A stretch of 17,544 bases of DNA, from NCBI GenBank assembly GCA_023230525.1, contig JALNXE010000092.1:1-17544 (forward strand), read 5' to 3'. Positions 13,881 through 17,544 of the stretch are shown in pieces. Every line of letters begins with the position of its first letter. Position 1 is the first letter of the stretch. The notes under the pieces are model-generated. The model searched no databases. It had not been told where the DNA came from and saw nothing but the letters and a program-made list of their open reading frames with translations. The position numbers were made by a program, and so were the translations under genes. The stretch is from Desulfobulbaceae bacterium. Lineage in GTDB: Bacteria; Desulfobacterota; Desulfobulbia; Desulfobulbales; SURF-16.

Positions 13881-14888
13881 TCAGAAATTGCCGGACAGCG
13901 CCGGGGCTGACCGGATGCGGTCAAGCTGCTCGGACAGATCGTTTATTTCCCGCTGCCAGTAGTGCTCCGTGCCGAAATCCGGGGCCACATGGGAGAAGCC
14001 GTCCTCGGCAACCTGATGGGCGCACCAGGCTATATAATGGATATAACGCATTGCCCTGAGCGGCTCGATCAGGGCAATGGTCCGCCGGTCAAAGTGGCGG
14101 AAGGTCTCATAGCCTTCCAGAAATATTTCAATTTCTGCCAGGGATTCCTGCATATAGCCGGGCAGCAGCATCCAAAAATCCTGCACCGGCGGCCCTATTG
14201 CCATGTCGTCGAAATCAACGATATAGAAGGACTCGCCCGGCCGGTAAATAAGGTTGGCAAAGTGGCAGTCCCCATGAATGCGGATCATGTCGATGCCGGC
14301 AAAGAGCGGTTTGATCTCCTCAATGATTTCCGTGGATATGTCCTGGAAACGGCCGGCCAGATCAGGGGGCATGAAATCGCCGGCCAGGATCGTGGCCAGC
14401 TGCGCACTGGTTGAGCGGTCCGGGGCCATGATGATCCTCTCCTTGGGCCGATGCCTGGCCCCCACCACATGGGTCCGGCCCAGCAGCCGCCCCAGCTCCA
14501 GCCACTGCTCCTCATTATATTCATCATAGCTGCGCCCCCCTTTTTTGGGGAAAACGGCAAAATACATATTCTCGTAGCGGCCCAGGGTCTGGCCATCGGG
14601 CAGGATAAGCGGCGGCACCACCGGGATCTCCTCCCCATGCAGCTCCAGCAGAAAATCATGTTCATCCTGCAGGGCAGTCGGCGACCATCTTCCCGGCCGG
14701 TAGAATTTGACGATAAGACCCGTATCGTCCTCACCCTGCAGCTCATAAACCCGGTTGATATAGCTGTTCAACGGCCGGCAGAGATTGGTGCAGCGCACGT
14801 CCAGCGCCTTTTCCACCAGGGAAATGACCGTATCGGGCGTCAGGCTGTGGAAAGCAGTCTGCTTTCTCGGCTTTTTAGATTTGTTCAT
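13881..14888 (-). CDS. srkA: Stress response kinase A (SrkA/YihE/RdoA) protein kinase
   Basis: The 335-aa cytosolic kinase of the APH/choline-kinase-like fold matches E. coli SrkA (YihE), a Ser/Thr kinase that counters stress-induced death, in length and motifs. It has Lys61 (GLIVKFYRPGRWS) for ATP, LLELHGEEIPVVPPL, catalytic loop HGDCHFAN (205-212, base Asp207) and metal site DFDD (225-228). The typical N-terminus FHSLTPDTVISLVEKAL is present. The ATG at 14888 overlaps the rlmN stop (ATGA), so the two are translationally coupled. An ATG further upstream, inside rlmN, is rejected. It is last in the EamA-rlmN-srkA operon. The 175 bp before dsbD show no clear terminator. Confidence 0.92.
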   Translation of the reverse strand: MNKSKKPRKQTAFHSLTPDTVISLVEKALDVRCTNLCRPLNSYINRVYELQGEDDTGLIVKFYRPGRWSPTALQDEHDFLLELHGEEIPVVPPLILPDGQTLGRYENMYFAVFPKKGGRSYDEYNEEQWLELGRLLGRTHVVGARHRPKERIIMAPDRSTSAQLATILAGDFMPPDLAGRFQDISTEIIEEIKPLFAGIDMIRIHGDCHFANLIYRPGESFYIVDFDDMAIGPPVQDFWMLLPGYMQESLAEIEIFLEGYETFRHFDRRTIALIEPLRAMRYIHYIAWCAHQVAEDGFSHVAPDFGTEHYWQREINDLSEQLDRIRSAPALSGNF

Positions 14889-15946
14889 CTCTTGTTTCCT
14901 GTGGAGGCGAGCTGGCCGCAGGCGGCGGAAATATCGGCGCCGCGGCTGCTCCTGATAAATGTCCTGTAGCCCGCATCGCGGAGAATCTTCTGAAATTGCA
15001 GGATATGCTCCTCCCCAGGACACTGGTAATGCAGGGATTGCGTCACGTTGTAAGGCAGCAGATTAATCCGGCAGGGAATGCCCTGCAGTTTTTCGGCAAG
15101 CCGGCGCGCGTCACCTGCGGCATCATTGATCCCTTTAAGGAGTATATATTCAAACAGGATGACCTTTTTGCCGGGCAGCGGAAAACTGCGGCAGGCGTCC
15201 AGCAGATCATCCACCCCATAGGCCCTGTTGACCGGCATGAGGCGGCTGCGCGTCTCATCATCGGCGGCATGCAGCGAGACGGCGAGATTGACCCGGACAT
15301 CCCGGCCCAGATCACTGATGCGCGGCACGATACCGCAGGTGGATACCGTGATGCGCCGCTCGGTGAATTCCAGGCCCCGTTCATCCATGAGGATGCGGAG
15401 CGCGGCAATGAGGTTGTCATAATTGGCCAGGGGTTCACCCATGCCCATGAACACCAGATTGTTGATCAGCTCTCTGGGGGGGGTCCGGACCACCCCGGCA
15501 CCCATCATATACTCCAGCACCGCAAGCACCTGGCCGACAATCTCCCCTGGCCGCAGGTTACGGCACAAACCCATGGCCCCGGTGAGGCAGAACCGGCAGC
15601 CCATGGCGCATCCAGCCTGGGATGACACACACAGGGTGTGCCTCCCCTTTTCCGGAATGAGCACGCTCTCCACCGCCGCGCCCTGGTCCAGGCTAAAGGC
15701 GAATTTCACCGTGCCGTCCCGGGACTTCTCCACCGCGGCAGGAACCAGATGGCTGATCACGCTATGCTCGGCCAGGGCGGCGCGGATCTCTTTTTTGACG
15801 TCAACCATCTGGGAAAAATCCCTGGTGCCCGGCCGCTGCAGCCAGGCAAAGACAAAGCGGGCCCGGGAAGCAGGCAGGCCAAGCCCCTCCATGTACTCCG
15901 TCAGCCGGCTGTATGTCAGATCCCGCAAATCGGTTTTCACGTTCAT
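14885..15946 (-). CDS. rlmN: Dual-specificity RNA methyltransferase RlmN (23S rRNA A2503 / tRNA A37)
   Basis: The 353-aa radical-SAM enzyme makes 2-methyladenosine at A2503 of 23S rRNA and position 37 of some tRNAs. It has the radical-SAM cluster CAMGCRFC (Cys113, 117, 120) and the downstream motifs LVFMGMGEPLANYDN and ITVSTCGIVPRI. The C-terminal catalytic Cys343 lies in ADISAACGQL, equivalent to E. coli Cys355. Length matches the family (about 350-390). The ATG at 15946 overlaps the stop of the EamA gene by ATGA, and its own stop overlaps the srkA start the same way. No frameshift or missing key residue is seen. Confidence 0.97.
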   Translation of the reverse strand: MNVKTDLRDLTYSRLTEYMEGLGLPASRARFVFAWLQRPGTRDFSQMVDVKKEIRAALAEHSVISHLVPAAVEKSRDGTVKFAFSLDQGAAVESVLIPEKGRHTLCVSSQAGCAMGCRFCLTGAMGLCRNLRPGEIVGQVLAVLEYMMGAGVVRTPPRELINNLVFMGMGEPLANYDNLIAALRILMDERGLEFTERRITVSTCGIVPRISDLGRDVRVNLAVSLHAADDETRSRLMPVNRAYGVDDLLDACRSFPLPGKKVILFEYILLKGINDAAGDARRLAEKLQGIPCRINLLPYNVTQSLHYQCPGEEHILQFQKILRDAGYRTFIRSSRGADISAACGQLASTGNKR

Positions 15947-16908
15947 CGCTTCGGCAAACCCTGCCTTTCACCCTGGCCGGTCGGGGCCTTCTCCGCCGCC
16001 CCCCGCTGCAGGACTACGGTGGCCAGGGTGACCACCAATACACCGGGCACAATGATGGCCGGCGGCAGACCATGGCCCAGCCCCCAGTCGATCAGCAGGA
16101 CAAAGGCCGGATAAAAATAGCTGTAGGCCATCACCCGGGTCGGCCCCAGATAGAGGGTGGAGATATGGGTCAGGTAAAAGGTGACGATGGTGGAAAAGAC
16201 CGCCAGATAAATAATGCCGACCCAGACCCGCATCGCCACCCCCTGCCAGTTGACCGCAGCCAGATGCGGCAGGGCAAGCACCAAAAGCCATCCCACCCCG
16301 GTGGCCAGCACCCAGAAGGTCATGACCACCATGGATTCCTGGCGGTGTATCCGTTTTACCAGCGGCGTATAGGCGGCCATCATAAAACAGCCGGCCAGAA
16401 AGATACTGTCTCCGTAATTTATTTCCAGGGCGAGCAGGCGGTGGATATCCCCGCGGAAAATGACCCAGACGGCGCCGACCATCCCCAGAAACAGGGCGAT
16501 GAGTCGGGGCCGGCCCAGCCGCTCCTTGAGAAAGACGGCGCTGTAGATGCCCGAGATGCCGGGCACCAGGGTGAAGATAACACTGGTATTTAAGGCGCTG
16601 GTGTAACGCAGCGCTTCAAACATGCACCAGAAAAAGCCGACTGTGGCGGCGCTGATCGCACTGTAACCGCAGAGCTGGCGCAGGGGCGGCAGGGTAAAGC
16701 CGTGGCGCAGGACCAGGACCGGGGCAAAAAAAAGAACGGCCAGCACGTAGCGGACGAGGATGAGCACCGCCGGATCAAGGCCGCGGGTGATCGCCGCTCC
16801 CACGGTAAAGGAACTGGACACGATGACCGAGGCCCCCAGCATCAGGCTGTGCACCGCCCATAAAGGCAGGCTGCCACCCTGGTCTTTTTGATATACTTTT
16901 TCCGTCAT
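15943..16908 (-). CDS. EamA/DMT-superfamily transporter (RhaT-type permease)
   Basis: The 321-aa inner-membrane protein has about ten hydrophobic helices in two EamA repeats, for example SLMLGASVIVSSSFTVGAAI, LVRYVLAVLFFAPVLVL, SAISAATVGFFWCMFEAL and SVIFTLVPGISGIYSAVF. The second half ends RVMAYSYFYPAFVLLIDWGLGHG, a typical EamA ending. The substrate is unknown; relatives export amino acids, nucleosides or other metabolites. The ATG at 16908 is chosen; a TTG three codons earlier is possible, and neither has a clear ribosome-binding site. First gene of an operon with rlmN (4-bp overlap). The 373-bp gap to the cold-shock gene carries that gene's promoter and leader. Confidence 0.88.
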   Translation of the reverse strand: MTEKVYQKDQGGSLPLWAVHSLMLGASVIVSSSFTVGAAITRGLDPAVLILVRYVLAVLFFAPVLVLRHGFTLPPLRQLCGYSAISAATVGFFWCMFEALRYTSALNTSVIFTLVPGISGIYSAVFLKERLGRPRLIALFLGMVGAVWVIFRGDIHRLLALEINYGDSIFLAGCFMMAAYTPLVKRIHRQESMVVMTFWVLATGVGWLLVLALPHLAAVNWQGVAMRVWVGIIYLAVFSTIVTFYLTHISTLYLGPTRVMAYSYFYPAFVLLIDWGLGHGLPPAIIVPGVLVVTLATVVLQRGAAEKAPTGQGERQGLPKR

Positions 16909-17105
16909 GGGCCACAAGATACCCGCCCCGCCTCTGTTGGCAAGGGAATTTTTTCATCTATCCTTGTCAGGCGCCAGCCGCCTGCGCGGAACATGCCGGT
17001 TATCAGGAAGAATTTATGAGCGGCTCTCATTTTTTCATTTGCTTTATTTACCACTCAAAAAAATATTTGCTTTCCAGTAATCAAAATGTTAGATTATAGA
17101 CATTC

Positions 17106-17133
17106 TTGTGCAGTATCTGTTTGTAGTTATAAA
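17106..17133 (+). promoter_or_regulatory. Possible sigma70 promoter of the cold-shock gene
   Basis: TTGTGC (17106-17111) and TATAAA (17128-17133) are spaced by 16 bp in a very AT-rich stretch. The RNA would start near 17141, leaving a leader of about 140 nt, similar in scale to the long leaders of cold-shock genes. An alternative upstream pair (TTGCTT / TAGATT) cannot be excluded. Confidence 0.4.
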
Positions 17134-17147
17134 ATTACGAAAAAGTG

Positions 17148-17187
17148 AACCGCGCAATCTCAGATAGAGCATGTGCGGTTTTTTTTT
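17148..17187 (+). terminator. Intrinsic-terminator-like hairpin in the cold-shock gene leader
   Basis: AACCGCGCA (17148-17156) pairs with TGTGCGGTT (17172-17180), a 9-bp stem with one G-U pair and a 15-nt loop, ending in nine T (17179-17187). No plus-strand gene lies nearby upstream, since the EamA gene runs leftward. It therefore acts on a short transcript that begins just before it, 95 bp ahead of the cold-shock ATG. Confidence 0.7.
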
Positions 17188-17281
17188 AATACAAACTTAC
17201 TGCCAGCCGTTTTATCCGTCGATAATCCGGCAATATTATCTTAGGGTTCCCGTATGGGAACAGTTCAGAAGGAGTAGTAAA

Positions 17282-17482
17282 ATGGCAGAAGGTACAGTTA
17301 AATGGTTTAATGCTGCAAAGGGTTTCGGCTTTATCGCACAGGACGGTGGCAAGGACGTTTTCGTTCATCATTCCGCAATCAAAGCAGAAGGTTACAAAAC
17401 CCTTGACGAGGGTGCAAGGGTTAAATTCGACGTTGTCGAAGGCCCCAAAGGCCCTGCGGCTGAGAATGTCCGCCAGATCTAA
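17282..17482 (+). CDS. Cold-shock protein, CspA family
   Basis: This 66-aa single CSD/OB-fold protein binds single-stranded RNA and DNA, melts RNA structure and can act as an antiterminator. It has the start GTVKWFNAAK, RNP1 KGFGFI (13-18) and RNP2 VFVHH (26-30), then KTLDEGARVKFDVVEGPKGPAAENV, a full-length standard member. The ATG at 17282 has AAGGAG 7 nt upstream; the frame is open further left but only this start gives the conserved N-terminus. A 6-bp hairpin GTTCCC(GTAT)GGGAAC (17246-17261) lies just before the ribosome-binding site, and a second hairpin TTATC(CGTC)GATAA lies about 30 nt earlier. Leader structure may control translation with temperature (inference). Confidence 0.96.
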   Translation: MAEGTVKWFNAAKGFGFIAQDGGKDVFVHHSAIKAEGYKTLDEGARVKFDVVEGPKGPAAENVRQI

Positions 17483-17505
17483 AACCTGAAGTTTATTGTA
17501 CGCAA

Positions 17506-17534
17506 AGCCCCGCATTGAGCGGGGCTTTTTTTTT
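17506..17534 (+). terminator. Intrinsic terminator of the cold-shock gene
   Basis: A perfect 8-bp stem AGCCCCGC/GCGGGGCT (17506-17513 and 17519-17526), extended by A-T pairs, has a 5-nt loop and runs into nine T. It lies 23 bp past the stop codon. Confidence 0.92.
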
Positions 17535-17544
17535 GCTGATTGCC

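Noticed and set aside
13181..14059. 292-aa plus-strand open frame
   Set aside because: Antisense to dsbD and the srkA 3' end, both of which have clear motifs in their own frames.

Overview
The window most likely comes from an anaerobic Desulfobacterota (former Deltaproteobacteria) relative, of the Desulfuromonadales/Desulfobulbales kind. This is inferred from gene content: three periplasmic or extracellular multihaem c-type cytochromes, a VPLPA-type PEP-CTERM protein, an FKBP/SlyD protein with a Cys-rich tail, and palindromic intergenic repeats of a kind I have often seen in that phylum. The DNA is fairly GC-rich with AT-rich gene gaps. No tRNA, rRNA, CRISPR array or insertion sequence was seen.

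Left part (1-7902). The 3' end of an ABC-F ATPase gene (+) meets a leftward block of secreted-protein genes. In the direction of transcription these are a PEP-CTERM protein with a P-domain-like fold (7902-7237), an octahaem cytochrome with a C-terminal Ig/IPT-like region (6950-5511), a subtilisin-like protease with an I9 propeptide and a dockerin-like tail (5416-4139), a SurA/PpiC-type prolyl isomerase (3908-2907), a tetrahaem cytochrome (2459-1959) and a heptahaem cytochrome (1895-804). Octahaem cytochrome + subtilase + prolyl isomerase matches the Geobacter omcZ-ozpA neighbourhood, where a subtilisin-like protease trims the OmcZ precursor into the form that builds cytochrome nanowires. This is the most exciting system in the window. 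Unusual points are the tetrahaem protein, which copies the N-terminal haem module of the octahaem protein, and the dockerin-like tail on the protease.

Middle part (7903-11880). About 1 kb of non-coding DNA rich in hairpins and palindromes is followed by slyD (-), whose leader carries an intrinsic-terminator-like hairpin. Then come rightward genes: a class I methyltransferase, a small Cys-cluster/winged-helix protein, a very good sigma70 promoter feeding a possible structured RNA of about 175 nt, and a YkgJ-like Cys-cluster protein.

Right part (11846-17544). dsbD (-) overlaps the YkgJ-like gene tail to tail. It fits the cytochromes, because periplasmic thiol reduction keeps CXXCH cysteines ready for haem attachment. 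Next is a tightly coupled leftward operon, EamA transporter - rlmN - srkA, with both junctions made by ATGA overlaps. The window ends with a cold-shock protein gene (+), whose leader again has a terminator-like hairpin near the predicted transcription start, followed by a clear terminator.
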